A program made the translations under genes and the position numbers. Below are positions 13,434 to 41,100 of a stretch of 64,000 nt of DNA, one piece after another. Each line of letters starts with the position of its first letter. Position 1 is the stretch's first letter. The stretch spans positions 19,329,115 through 19,393,114 of the forward strand of contig NC_134429.1 of assembly GCF_030867145.1 (NCBI RefSeq), given 5' to 3'. This stretch comes from Opisthocomus hoazin. Taxonomy: Eukaryota; Chordata; Aves; Opisthocomiformes; Opisthocomidae. Below the pieces are notes generated by a model. That model was not told where the DNA came from, ran no database searches, and saw only the letters and a program-made list of their open reading frames with translations.

Positions 13434-13644
13434 GTCAGATCTAACATCATTCAGCTCCGTACCCTTCTCCCCAGACATCAGGACCAACTCCTCGCTGGCA
13501 TCAGTGAAGAAGAACAGCACTGATGGCAGCAGGGTACAGCAAGTCAGATCTAACATCATTCAGCTCCATACCCTTCTCCCCAGACATCAGGACCGACTCC
13601 TCGCTGGCATCAGTGAAGAAGAACAGCACTGACAGCAGCAGGGT
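13434..13644. repeat. 109-bp tandem duplication (two copies)
   Basis: Unit 1 is 13434-13535 and unit 2 is 13543-13644, both starting GTCAGATCTAACATCATTC and ending AGGGT, with a 7-bp linker. The 102-bp cores differ at only a few bases, so the duplication is recent. It lies between the TMEM240 stop and the first downstream AATAAA. Confidence 0.95.
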
Positions 13645-14054
13645 CCCACCGTGCTGCAAACCAGCCGGCACCCACCCTGCTCAAGGGACTGACGCCCCGC
13701 AGCCCTGCTCCCCCGGTGCTGAGACCTCTCGGCTTGCTCAGGGCAGGTTTCAGGGTCCAGCAACGCAAAGAACACATCGGTTCTACGTTCCCAGGACTTC
13801 CTTCCCCCGCAGCGACTCCCAAAACCGTGACCCAAAGCAAAAGGGAGACTTCAACCCCACCCAACCCTGCGACCAGCCAAGCCATTCTAGCAACGGAAGG
13901 AACAGAGCAGAGCGAAACCAAGCCAAAGGACCAAAGAAATGGGGGGCGTGAGCTCTTGGATGAGAAACTCGGCATCTTCTTCACGTCGTCCCACCTCCGT
14001 ACCCTTGGCCAACCTTCCCCGGAGGGCAGCTGGATGTGCAGGACAGCCGTGAAT

Positions 14055-14368
14055 GCCAGGAAAAGGGGGTTGAAAGTAGAATGCAAATCTCTTTTCTCTT
14101 TTTTCGTTTGTTTTTGTTTGTCTGCTTTTTACATATATACACGAGTCCGACAATAAAACGTGGAACACAGTGCAATGTCTTGGCTGCGTAGCATCCAGGA
14201 CTGGCTTAGTTGTGCATCGTGGTGTGCCACAGGGACACACAGGATGGGGAAGTAAAATTGTGTCCTCGGCTGGCTTCCACAGAGGGGTAAAGTAGTAGCT
14301 GTTCCCCTGGAAGAAGAGCAAAGTCCTGTTTAAAACCTGGCTGCAGTCTCTGGAGGGGAAGGCATTCC
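14055..14368 (-). other. TMEM240: Probable proximal 3' UTR of TMEM240
   Basis: Directly downstream of the TGA the minus strand reads as non-coding, UTR-like sequence with an A/T-rich stretch (TGTATATATGTAAAAAGCAG at about 14128-14147) and an A-rich tract. No AATAAA occurs on the minus strand here. The first one reading away from the gene is at 12907-12902, so the 3' UTR could be as long as about 1.5 kb and include the 109-bp tandem duplication. On the plus strand there is an AATAAA at about 14152, of unclear meaning. Confidence 0.4.
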
Positions 14369-30740
<16,372 letters not shown>

Positions 30741-30842
30741 TCGGTCGCTGTCCCCTTCCCCCTGGTGTGTCCCCCCCCCCCCCCGGCACTCACCGCCACC
30801 AGCACAGCCCTGCATGCAGCAACTGGAAAGCCAGCCAAAAAC

Positions 30843-30866
30843 GGGGGGGTTGGGGGGGGGGGGAGG
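30843..30866 (+). other. G7/G12 run (G-quadruplex potential) upstream of TMEM240
   Basis: Runs of 7 G (30843-30849) and 12 G (30852-30863) are separated by TT on the plus strand, inside the CpG island. Together with C14 at 30771-30784 they make this a structure-prone segment; run lengths may also be unreliable in assemblies. Confidence 0.55.
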
Positions 30867-31725
30867 AGGCAAGCTGCAAAAATCACCCAGTCCGGGGGAG
30901 CCTCATCGCCACCCTCTTCCCCGACCCTCCCCAAAACCCCCCCCCCAGAGCGGTGCCAGGAAAAAAATACCCCAAACCCGCACGCACATCCCCCCCGCAA
31001 CCCCCAAGGAAAAAATAAGCGGCCCCCCCCGGCTCGGGGCTGCGCGTCCCCGCTGCTGGCAGCCCCCGGCCCGCACCGGGGGAGGGATGCGGGGCGCGGC
31101 GGGGAGGGATGCGGGGGGCAGCGGGGAGATGCGCCCAGGCGGAGCCGCCCCCCCCCCCGCCCGGGCAGCGTTTACCTACGCGGGGAGATGCTGCTCCGGG
31201 AGCGGCTCATGGCGAGCGGCAGCGCTGCGGACCTGCCTTTGCGGGGCTCCCCCCCCCCTCCGCCCCGCAGCCGCACCTTCCCCCGAGCCGGCCCCATCCC
31301 GCGCCCGGGCACGGCCCGGACCCCCCGGGATACCGGAGCCCCGAGCTCCGCTCCCCCCGCCAGCCCTTGGGTCCCCCCAGGCCCGAGACCCCCCTCACCC
31401 CCACCCCGGAGAGGGTGCCCGAAGGGTCCCCAGCCCTTCGCGGGGTGCTGGTGGCGGAGCGGGGGGCGATTCGCCCCTCGGGTGGGTTCCCCCCGGGGCT
31501 CGGCACCCTGAGGGAAGCCGGGGTGATGCGGGCACCGGAGACCCGCTCGCTCCTGCGGCAGAAATAAAATCCCCCCCCCGTCCCGCCTCGCCCCGTCGCT
31601 CAAACCTGAGGTCCAAGGTCCGAGCGGCCGCTCGCGCTCCGCGTTCCCCCATGGTTTGGTTTCCCCGCGCTGCTCGGTGCGTCCGGCTCGGGAGCTTCGG
31701 GGAGAGACAACTTCTGTGCCCGGTT

Positions 31726-31748
31726 GTCCGTCCGTCCGTCCGTCCGTC
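31726..31748. repeat. (GTCC)n tetranucleotide microsatellite
   Basis: Nearly six perfect GTCC units lie in the CpG island. Confidence 0.85.
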
Positions 31749-31990
31749 GTCCTCCCCGCTGACCCACGTGGGCGACGAGAGCAGACCCCGGCCGCCGCGT
31801 GGGGAACGCGTGGTGGCACAGGGCGTCACGGCGCGGCGCGCGGTGCTGTCACCTCCGGGTCCTCAGCCGTCCTCAAGGTTACGGTCACCTTGCCGGAACC
31901 CGCGTGTGGCTCATCCCTGAGGCTCCTCGGGGCCAGCGCGGGGAGTTCGCTCGGGCCGGGTTTTGCGTTCCCGCACGTTTGCGTTCCCGC

Positions 31991-34900
31991 TGTTCCTCAG
32001 GCCACAACCACCCTCCTTATGCAACGGCTCGGGTTATATAAACTCCATTCTTCAAGGAACAGTCATTAACCTACTGCTGGGTATCGAAAATACCAAAATA
32101 CCGGCACACAATTAACATCACTAAATGGTGTCCTCAAATTAGAGCACAGATTGCAGCGCAGATTTTTTAATTTTTTTTTTTAAATTAAACCGCACACCTG
32201 AAAGCCAGGCACTTGGTGCCAAAGGGCAGCAAGGCCAGGGCAGCACCTCTCGCCGCAGCCCTGCCCGACCCCTCCGGGCTCCCTCCTCCCCAGCCCTCTG
32301 CCCTGAGCTGCGGTCCCTTCCCGCTGGGCTCGGAGGTGGCTTCCACCACCTCCACGCAGCCCTCCAAGTCACGCAGAGACAACGCAGCCGCGTACTCTGC
32401 TAGATGTAGCAAACGCACGCGTTTTTAAAGCGGCAGCCAAATAAAATCGCAGGAGAGAGCAGTCTGAAGGCAAGTCCCGAGGAATTCTGTGTCATGGAAG
32501 CCTTGCCTGGCCGTCAGCCAGCGTCCCCGGTCTCCCAGCCATCCCCGCTGTCGCGGTTTGACCCCCGCCGGCGGCTCAGCACCACGCAGCCGCTCGCTCG
32601 CTCCCGCCGCTGGGATGGGGGAAGGAATCAGAGGGGTAAAAGTGAGAAAACTCCGGGGCTGGGAAAGCAAAAGCCACGCACAAAAGCAAAGCAACGGGTT
32701 CCCACGCTCCTCGCCCTCGGCCGGCGGGTGTCCAGCCGGGCTCCATCAGGCAGAACGGTGACTGGGGAAGGCAAACGCCATCGCTCCGAACATCCCCCCC
32801 CCTTCCTCCCTCCGCCCCCCACTTCACACACCGAGCACGGCGTCCCGTGGTGTGGGATATCCCTCGGGTCAGACAGGCTCGTCCCGGCTGTGTCCCCCCC
32901 AGCTTCCCGCGCACCGGGCAGGCCAGGGCTGCGTGAGAAGCTGAAAGCTCCTCGACTGCCTGGCAACAACTAAAATACCAACATTATTTTCAAATCCAAG
33001 ACGCAGCGCTGCACCAGCTACCAGGAGGAAAATCAACTCCGTCCCCGCTGAAACCAGCGCACCCACAGACGAGGCAGGGTCAGCTCCCAGCTGGGCTCGA
33101 GGCACTGGGGAAAGGTTTTGTCACCAGCTCAGGTACAAACCGGGCTTCTCAGCCCTGCTCTGGAGGAGCCATCTTTCTTCATCATCCTCTTGGAGCAGAA
33201 GTCCTGGCCGATGGGGGTTCCACACACCACTGCTCTGCTCACCGTACGCCGCAGCCCAGGTCGCTCCTCGCGCCCTTCACCTCCCGCTCCAGGGCCATGC
33301 AGCCGCCCCGACCGGCAGCAAAGCCCCGGGTGGCTCCGGGCAGAGCGGGGCCAGGGCACAGCGCAGGGCAGGGCTCCTTCCCGGCACCCGCTGCGCAGGA
33401 TTGACTCAACCCAACGGGCTGGCAGGGCTGCAAGTGCGGGTAGCAGCCATCAAATTATCAATCTTCGTTAAACCCAGGCGCCACGCAGAACGTTCGAGTC
33501 CACATGGCACCGGATTGTATCCGAAATTCCTTCTCCTCTCTCCGCTCCATCCTCCCCCAGCAGGAGCCCCCGGTGACATCTCCCGCTCCGCAGCCAGGCG
33601 CAGCACACGCTGCCTTCCCCGCAGCCTGCCGGGCAAACGGGTTTCCTCCGTGTTCTTGCGGGCCCATTTTCAACATCTCCAGGCTTGGCTGGACCCTGTA
33701 AAGCTCATCTTGTCCCACCCTCCCGACCCCACCATGCCAAGGTTTGCTCCCGAGCCGTGGTACAGACTCATCCTGAGTTTTTCACAAGAACCGACTCCCT
33801 CTGCTTTCCTTCTGCAGGGAGCACAGACCTTCGCTGGCATCCTGCGGTGCTCACACAAGTCAGAATTTATGGAAGAGTCTAACAACAACAACTAGAGCTA
33901 GTGTTTCTCCCCTTTTTCAGCTTCTCTTCTGTAAGAGCCCTCTCAGCAGCCCTACACCCTCCCGACGCTCCCCTGACAGTTCTTCATCCCCCTGCTCTTT
34001 CCACAGTCCCTGTGCTGCTACAAGCGCTTGTGTTCGTCTTGGTTGATACCTTCTCCTGAGCTCCTACACGTATGAGGAAAAAAAAGTTGAAGCTGGATAA
34101 TCCTCCTAGCAACAAACTCACTGGGCTGCCAGATGGGGGAAATGAGCCAGGATCATCGGTCTTCACCCAGGCAGACCCAGAATGCTGGAACCAAGGGCAG
34201 GGTGCTCCTTCCCACCCCACGCAGCGGGACCGCGTTATCTGCGTGACTTTGTGCACCGAGCCTCACCGGCACGCGAAGGAGGCCAACAAGCAAGAGAGCT
34301 TCAGGGCTCGGACACCAGCAGTGCCAAAGGGAGGAAAGGAATTGCTCTTCGATCACCAGCTTTTACTCACAGAAACCTACTCAGAAGACGTGCTGACATC
34401 TCCGACAGAAAGAAGAATGCTCACGAGTGTCACGCAGGTCCGAAGCAAGACAAGAAACAGAAAACAGACACAAAATCCAAAGTGACTTGTGTGAAGGAAA
34501 AACAGCCTGCGAACTAGAAGTGATCAGGGTTCTGCTGCTCCGTGCCTTACGGACAGGATCTGCAGCGGGCTGCGATGTGGGAGACGGAAACCTCGAGAAG
34601 TTCTTGGCAAAGATCTGCCCACTCAGGAGGCAGCATCAGCTTCGTGGCAGCAAGAGAGCGAGATCTTACAAACGCACTTCCATAGATACTGTCCTTCCAT
34701 CAGCATGGCCTTGCAAAGAAAGTCCAAAAAGTGAGAGAACTGCTGACAAACCTGAGTCACCACAGCTCGAAAGGGAGGGGGAAACCTCTGGGAGGAATCT
34801 GTCACCTCTGCTGGCCTTACGGGAGCTGGCAGAACCGCCTGCAGAGCGGAAAACTCTCGTTACAGCAGGAGTTTCCCATCACGGCCACACAAGGTGTTCA

Positions 34901-37564
34901 CCCTTCATTGCGCACCTTCGCTGGCAGGAAGGGTGCCAACCACAGGGCTCCAGCAGAAACGGCCCATCTTCCAGCGCTGACGCTCATCGACCGGGGCATG
35001 CACATTTCTACATGGCAGGGAAGAGCACAGCACCGCCACACGTGTGCCACCCCACCCGTGAAAAAGGACAAACATGTTACTTTCCACATTTCCTGTAAAC
35101 CAAGGTTCCTCCTGAAATTTCTTTTGGACACAGAAAATAGCTCTGACCCTGTGTTCAGCCAGAGTTTATTTTATACCTACACGTATACTCGTGTGTGCGT
35201 GTATAAATGTACGTGCCTCTCAAGCAAGATGAGGACCCCATCAAATTCCTGTATAAACGGAGCTTCACTGCCGATCTCGACACAAATGAAGCGCATGGAG
35301 ACAAAGGAACTACACAAATGCACACATTTTTCACTAACCTGTAAGCTAAACGAGAAGCGACGCCTCAGAGTAAGAACAGTTTTCACTGAAGAACAAGTTT
35401 TGCTCACATAAATCTGAAATACTTGGAAGGGGACGGTGGATCTGAACACTCCCCTGTCCATCCAGGTCAGCCACCCGTCCCATCCCTCCGCACGCTGGTA
35501 AATGAACACGCGGCAGATGCCCAGCTCCCAGAGTTGCTTTTGCTCACGAACAGAACCCTTCGGATGGAAAGAACAGTTCTGTAGCACCCTGCACAGCGTA
35601 TCGCGGATTTAGCCCTAGGCTTGTCATTTCAGTTGAAGAGATGCAGTGAACTGAAGTTCTGCTAATTCATCCCTACTTACCACTACAGCAACCAGAACTC
35701 TCTGCCAATTATGCACATGGAAAGTATAATCTTTATGTAATAAAATGGACACTTCTGTAGACCTCCACACACACACAAAACACGGGTTAAAACATCCTGC
35801 TTGGGTTTTGACTGCCTTTCTGCAAAATAGCAACAGAGAGCACTGTTTGGGATGAACTAACTCCAAGGTGGAAAACATTTTCAAACACTCTCCAAGTTTC
35901 ACCTCGCCACAGAGCGGACTTCAGTGCTGACACGGTACAGGGAAAGAAAACGGCTCAAAATACTCAGTGCTGTGCTTGCTTGAAACGTCTTTTTAGATCA
36001 GCTAAAGCAGCTCAGTCCTTACAGAACCATCTTCTTCCTTTGGCTGTAAAAATCCCCATGGTAACCAGCGATGGCATCAGACAGATGAGCAGAAGCAGAG
36101 GAGGCTGAACGAAATCCTTCAGACACAGAGTTCTCCAGAAACAAAATGGGACAGGACAAGCCAACTAGAAAACAGAACACTCTGCAAACCCTACCACAAC
36201 TGCTGCCCGAACTCCCCAGCCCCTCATCGTTCTGAGCTATTCATTCACTCTCCATCCAATTTTTGCTTGAAGTATTTTTAACGGGCAAGAAAAACAGCAC
36301 AGGTAATTGAGGGATATTAAACATTCCTGGGCCCCGAGTACGATGCAGTGACCCATTTGGACACCATCCAGGGCACAGACTGAGCTGGCAGAGGTCTGAG
36401 CTGTCCCACAAGGCAGCCGAAGCCACAGCCAGCCCCCAGATCCCAGGAGCAGAGAAGGGTGCAAGGTTTCTTTGGGGGCCTGAACCGACAGACACCAGGG
36501 CGTGCAACTGCAAAGAAGCAATTTCAGACACGGACTGCAGTTTTCAGGTGTGGAGTAGATGCCAGGTGAGTGTGTTGACTGGAAGAGGCGAAGCAGCGTT
36601 GCCGTAGGACTTACCACACGCACCGCCGAAGCCGTCCGCGTAGATGGGTAACACTGCGCTACCTCAGGAGAGAGTACTTGGTGCCATCTTCCTGCACGTG
36701 CAAAACGATGACAGTTTAGGAAAATTCGGTGATTCCTGCGAGCTGTCAGAGGTCAGTCACAGAACGAGCGAGAGAAGCCAGGAGCTCAAACCCGTCTCAC
36801 GCTGCTTCCCTTCTAGCACGATGTTTAGGAATCCGTCCTCACACATCCAAGCACCAAGCTGCACACAGACCCAATTTGCTCCAAACCGTTTACAGGTTCC
36901 TCAAACAAAACAACTTCTAAGACATTCTCCTGCCCATAAGCAGCAACACTTTACCATTCACATTCTGCACGCCTAATAATTCGGTTTGTTTTCACTTTTG
37001 TCAGTTTAAACAAACAGCAGTCTGCGCTTTTGCTCTGTCTGTACACAAATACTCAGTTTCTGGATTTTGAGCCATGACGAGCATGTTTATTATTGCTGTA
37101 TGGAGGAGCAGCCTTCTATTCAAACGATTTATGTCAGTTAAAAAAAAGCTTTAAACTATTTCCACTGTCAGTACAGCGTGTCATTTGTCCCCATCTTCCT
37201 CGCAGAAGACACACATACAATTGGCCCCGACTGCTACAGTTACAGCCTCACGGTCGTCTTCATCTCACACATGGTAATACAAAAGCAATCAAGACCCCAA
37301 AAGATTTCCTGGTAGTGCCCTAACTCACGCCAAGAAGGCAGGTCAGTTCAACACAGGATCAAAAAATCATCAGGAGCTGCCCCGACACACAGCCTCTCTG
37401 AAGGAGGGACAGTCCAGGGCGTTTGGTTCCTGTCAAGCTCCTCTTGCTGTCGCCACCCTCTTCAGAACACTCGGGATGATGGAGCACTCCTGTGCTGCTT
37501 CAGACGCTTTGTGCTTTACCTCAGAGTGGTCACACTCACTTAGCTTCTATTTTCAAAACAGACA
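31991..37564. other. Spacer between SSU72 and TMEM240; no recognised gene
   Basis: Composition falls from CpG-island values to AT-rich over this interval. No CR1 copy and no recognisable exon on either strand. ORFs between 32.1 and 35.6 kb overlap on opposite strands and lack family motifs. Distal TMEM240 promoter or enhancer sequence may be here. Confidence 0.5.
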
Positions 37565-38063
37565 GACTTACAGGTTTTTCATTTTTATTGGATGCTTCCA
37601 ACTTTATATCTAATAATGTACAGATACTCATTTTTCACTGCTCCATTCATATCCTCACATAGTTCAGCCATTCTGTCACATTAAAATAAAAAAAAAAGCA
37701 CAACTGAAATAAAATAAATTTGTAAGCTGGAAAAATACATTATAAACTTATATTCAAGAAACATTCTCTTTATAATTAAAAACCTACTTGCAATAATTAA
37801 AGTAGGATTTAAAGAAAATCTTGATTTTAATTTTTAAATAGGTGGCCTTTGTGTATACTTTTAATCATCTCATATGTACAACCCCAACCAGTATATCTGT
37901 CTACCTGTGACAGAATACCTGAAACAAAACAAAAAGACACTGAAAAGGAGGTTTTAAACAAACAAAAAAAATCAATATTCATTTCCCAGGAAAATACAGT
38001 ATAATCGGAACTTTAAACACATGCTTCCCTCTTCTGTGTTAAGGCCTAAGAGACAGATGTGCT
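37565..38063 (-). other. SSU72: SSU72 3' UTR with poly(A) signal
   Basis: AT-rich non-coding sequence follows the stop codon. On the minus strand an AATAAA hexamer lies at 37589-37584, so cleavage would fall near 37565-37575, giving a 3' UTR of about 0.5 kb. A second AATAAA at 37091-37086 could define a longer form of about 1 kb. The end is inferred from the motif only. Confidence 0.55.
37584..37589 (-). terminator. SSU72: Candidate SSU72 polyadenylation signal (AATAAA)
   Basis: TTTATT on the plus strand reads AATAAA on the gene strand, about 475 bp after the stop codon, followed by an A-rich and then GT-containing stretch. It is the first canonical hexamer downstream of the coding sequence. 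Confidence 0.5.
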
Positions 38064-38165
38064 TTAATAAAAGCAGACAGTATGAAGAAAAGTCCTTCCA
38101 CTTTTCTCTTCAAATTCCTGTAACAGCTCATCTATTTCATTTTCCATGTCTTCTGTGTGCTGTAT
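38064..38165 (-). CDS. SSU72: SSU72 coding exon 5 (C terminus)
   Basis: The acceptor is TCTTTTCTAG before 38165. This short exon encodes [20 protein letters not shown] and then [13 protein letters not shown], 33 residues ending at TAA 38066-38064. It is too short for simple ORF listing but matches the SSU72 C terminus exactly as I recall it, including the acidic helix and the terminal Tyr. Confidence 0.96.
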   Translation of the reverse strand: MQHTEDMENEIDELLQEFEEKSGRTFLHTVCFY

Positions 38166-41100
38166 CTAGAAAAGAAAAAATACTAAGCAACCAGACTCCA
38201 AGAATACAAGGTAGTGTAGAAAGCTGCAGTAATTCAATGCTTTTGGCTTCCTGTGGAATCTACACCGGCAGGCTGCGCCGAACAGCGCAGCGCCGGGCAC
38301 CTCGGTGCCATTCCCAGCATTCCCAAACGTACATCTATCCTGCATCGCGTTTATCTGCATATCCTTCCTTCTCCAGCCCGCTGAACTGGCACTTCACTAG
38401 CACTTTGTTGAGTAGGCACCATCTATCTGTCCTCGCTAGGTAACAAATGGAAGCTTCAGAATAGCTACAGGCACGCCGAACAGATGGCTGAACTTCAAGT
38501 CCTTGAACCCTCTTCGGCTTTTTAAATCTGGAAAGGATTTAAGACCAGAGTACAACGCACAAGCTGGAGTGAAAAAACCGCCTGTTGTCAGCCTGGAACA
38601 GGTGAACTCATCAACCTGCGCACTGTAAATGGACGCAGATCCCTTCTCTGTTCTCTGGCCAGTTACCTCCAGAGCAGCTTATTTCAGTCTGACCCCAAGG
38701 GCCAGGGCCCCTGAACATGGACGACAGCAGGCACTGGTGTTCTCTTCCACATCACACACACAACAGGGTGGTACTATGAGATACACCTACGCAGGATGTT
38801 GTTCAAATACATCGTGATTCCGAATCCAACTCTGTTTAAATCCCACATATTACAACCGCTTTTGAAACGGACATTTTGGCCATAAATAGTTTTGAGAATG
38901 GGCTCAACATGCGTCACGGTTATGGACGGTGCTTTGCACATAAGCCACCAACACGTTGGTTTTGAATGCACACACACAAAGTCCACTTTGGCAACCATGA
39001 ACTCTGCTACAATTCGCCTGTTTGCACAACAGCTCCAAAAATAACCACAAGAATTTGGAAACTTATGTCTCTTGACATGGATTTTACTGCAACAACCTTT
39101 GCAATATGCAGCACCTTAAAGGCGCGTGAAGCAATCCCCAAGCGCCGTGCCGTCAGCTGGGTCCAAGGAACCCGCAGGCCACCAGCCCTCTCTACTTACA
39201 CACTGGCAGAGCTCACAGATCAGGAAAGCACCCAGCGTCGCCTCCTCGTGGTTATCCTGAATGTCCACATTGATCACATGTACCGGCTGACACGTCTCCT
39301 GCTCTCTGGAATTTAAATCTATTTGAAAACAAAACACACGTAACGGAAAAGCTTTGGGTGGAATGGTATCATATTTTACACAGACTACTCCGAGGACTTT
39401 TAAAAATACATAGACATTGCCCACCTCTGCCTCCTCCAAACTTGTTTCTTAGAAAATTGCTTATTTAATATTGTCTTAAACAATAGCCTCTCATTTCAAA
39501 AATGAGAGATGGATTTCAGAAATGAAAGAATTCAGTTTTGCGGAAGGGTCACGACAGTTTATTTGCCCTGGTTAAGAAAAGTTACTGCTCACCTTACTCT
39601 GACAGTCTTGAAACATCAAGACCCTCAAAAGTCAAGAAAGATTTTGGGCTTCCTCACCTGGAGAGTTTTAATTGCCGATATTTAAAAAAAAAAAAACCAA
39701 CAGTGTACATCCAACACTCTGAAAATTAAACTGCAAGGTGAACTCCTCCAAGCTAAGCACCGATGGACACATTAGAAAATCCTAGCTTTAATGTGTTCCA
39801 CTTATTAACAAGGGCTGAAGGGGGAAAAAACATCTTCCTCCTATTAACCCACCCACATACTATTGTTATGCCCCTCTAACAGCCTCCCCATTACACATAC
39901 TGGTTTCAAGCTACAAGCTGTTCTCTCCTAACCCCATTCTGCAACTTCATCTTGGCAAACCTGCTGAGGCCTCCATTCTACAATTTCAGCTTCCACACCT
40001 GGAGCTATTTGGTGGCACTGAAGCCTTCTTCCTTTCATTGGTCAAGCACGCAGGGCATCACCACGAAGTCAGCGATGCACAACCGGACAATCAGCGAGCG
40101 GTTGCTCCTCACCTCCCTGCCTCAGGATGCTCACCCAAATCATTTGAGTGAAAGCTGCTTTCTCTGCGAGACGTGCTGAACTTGCTGCAGATCCATTCGA
40201 GCACCAGGGCAGCTGCTCTCAGAATTTACTAATACATTTCAAACACTTCACCTAAAAATTCAGAACACGAATCGCTCAGCTTGCAGCAGCCCGAATGTAT
40301 TGTGGTCTGTATCGCTCGTGACATGACCACTGAGGACTGAAAAGGCAAGGCAACAGCCTTGTTAATTGTGTGTGTGATACTAATTCAGTTGGCTGGTCTT
40401 TCAAGGTAAAGGAAACACCTAAAACCTCTCATAAGCCTGTATCCAGCATTTCCAGCAAGAGGCAGGGTTCTTGGCCCAGGAGCTAACTGAGTCATTGCTG
40501 AAACCCCATGAGGTCCAGCAAGTTCACATCAAGCTTGCTGCGCTGTGTTCATGCAGAACCCAATCCCCAGCTGAGATTCTTCTGGCGCATCTCACTGACT
40601 CATGTAAGGGCAAAGCTGTAGTACGTTTGCAGAGTGTTAACCACGCTCAAGAACAGTTTCTCCACCTTTACAGAGGTATTTATTGTGGATGAACTGCTTG
40701 GCAGGTCACAGGGCATCTTCCACAGAGAAGAGAAGGGAAGGTGCATATGAAGACAGCTTAAACTTTGTTTCTCCATCAACCCAGGGTGAAAAAACACTCA
40801 TCACATGTAACTTTCTTGTTTTCTAGATCCATGAGCATTTTCAAACCAAACATGTATTTGAGTTTCTCCAAATGCTTGCTATTTCCTTATGTCAGCCCTT
40901 AAAATTGCTACACATACACATTCTGTGTAGCTGCCAACACCAGCATCTTTTAGAAATAAGTATTTAGCCATCACTTCTCTGGTACCTGAAGCCTACATCA
41001 GACTGCAAGCTCTCGTCCCTGCTGGTGTTCCAGCAGCAGTAGTCAGAGTAGACAAAGATATTTCCAGATTTGTGAAGGACTTCAGGGAGGAGGGGGGGGA

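Noticed and set aside
30814-31920. A 368-residue plus-strand ORF upstream of TMEM240
   Set aside because: Pro/Ala/Arg/Gly-rich translation of a CpG island; other frames on both strands are equally open.
36601-36660. CpG-rich stretch with a GTG|GTAAGT donor-like motif on the minus strand, possible extra exon
   Set aside because: The frame that looks most protein-like has a TGA a few codons upstream and no matching family.
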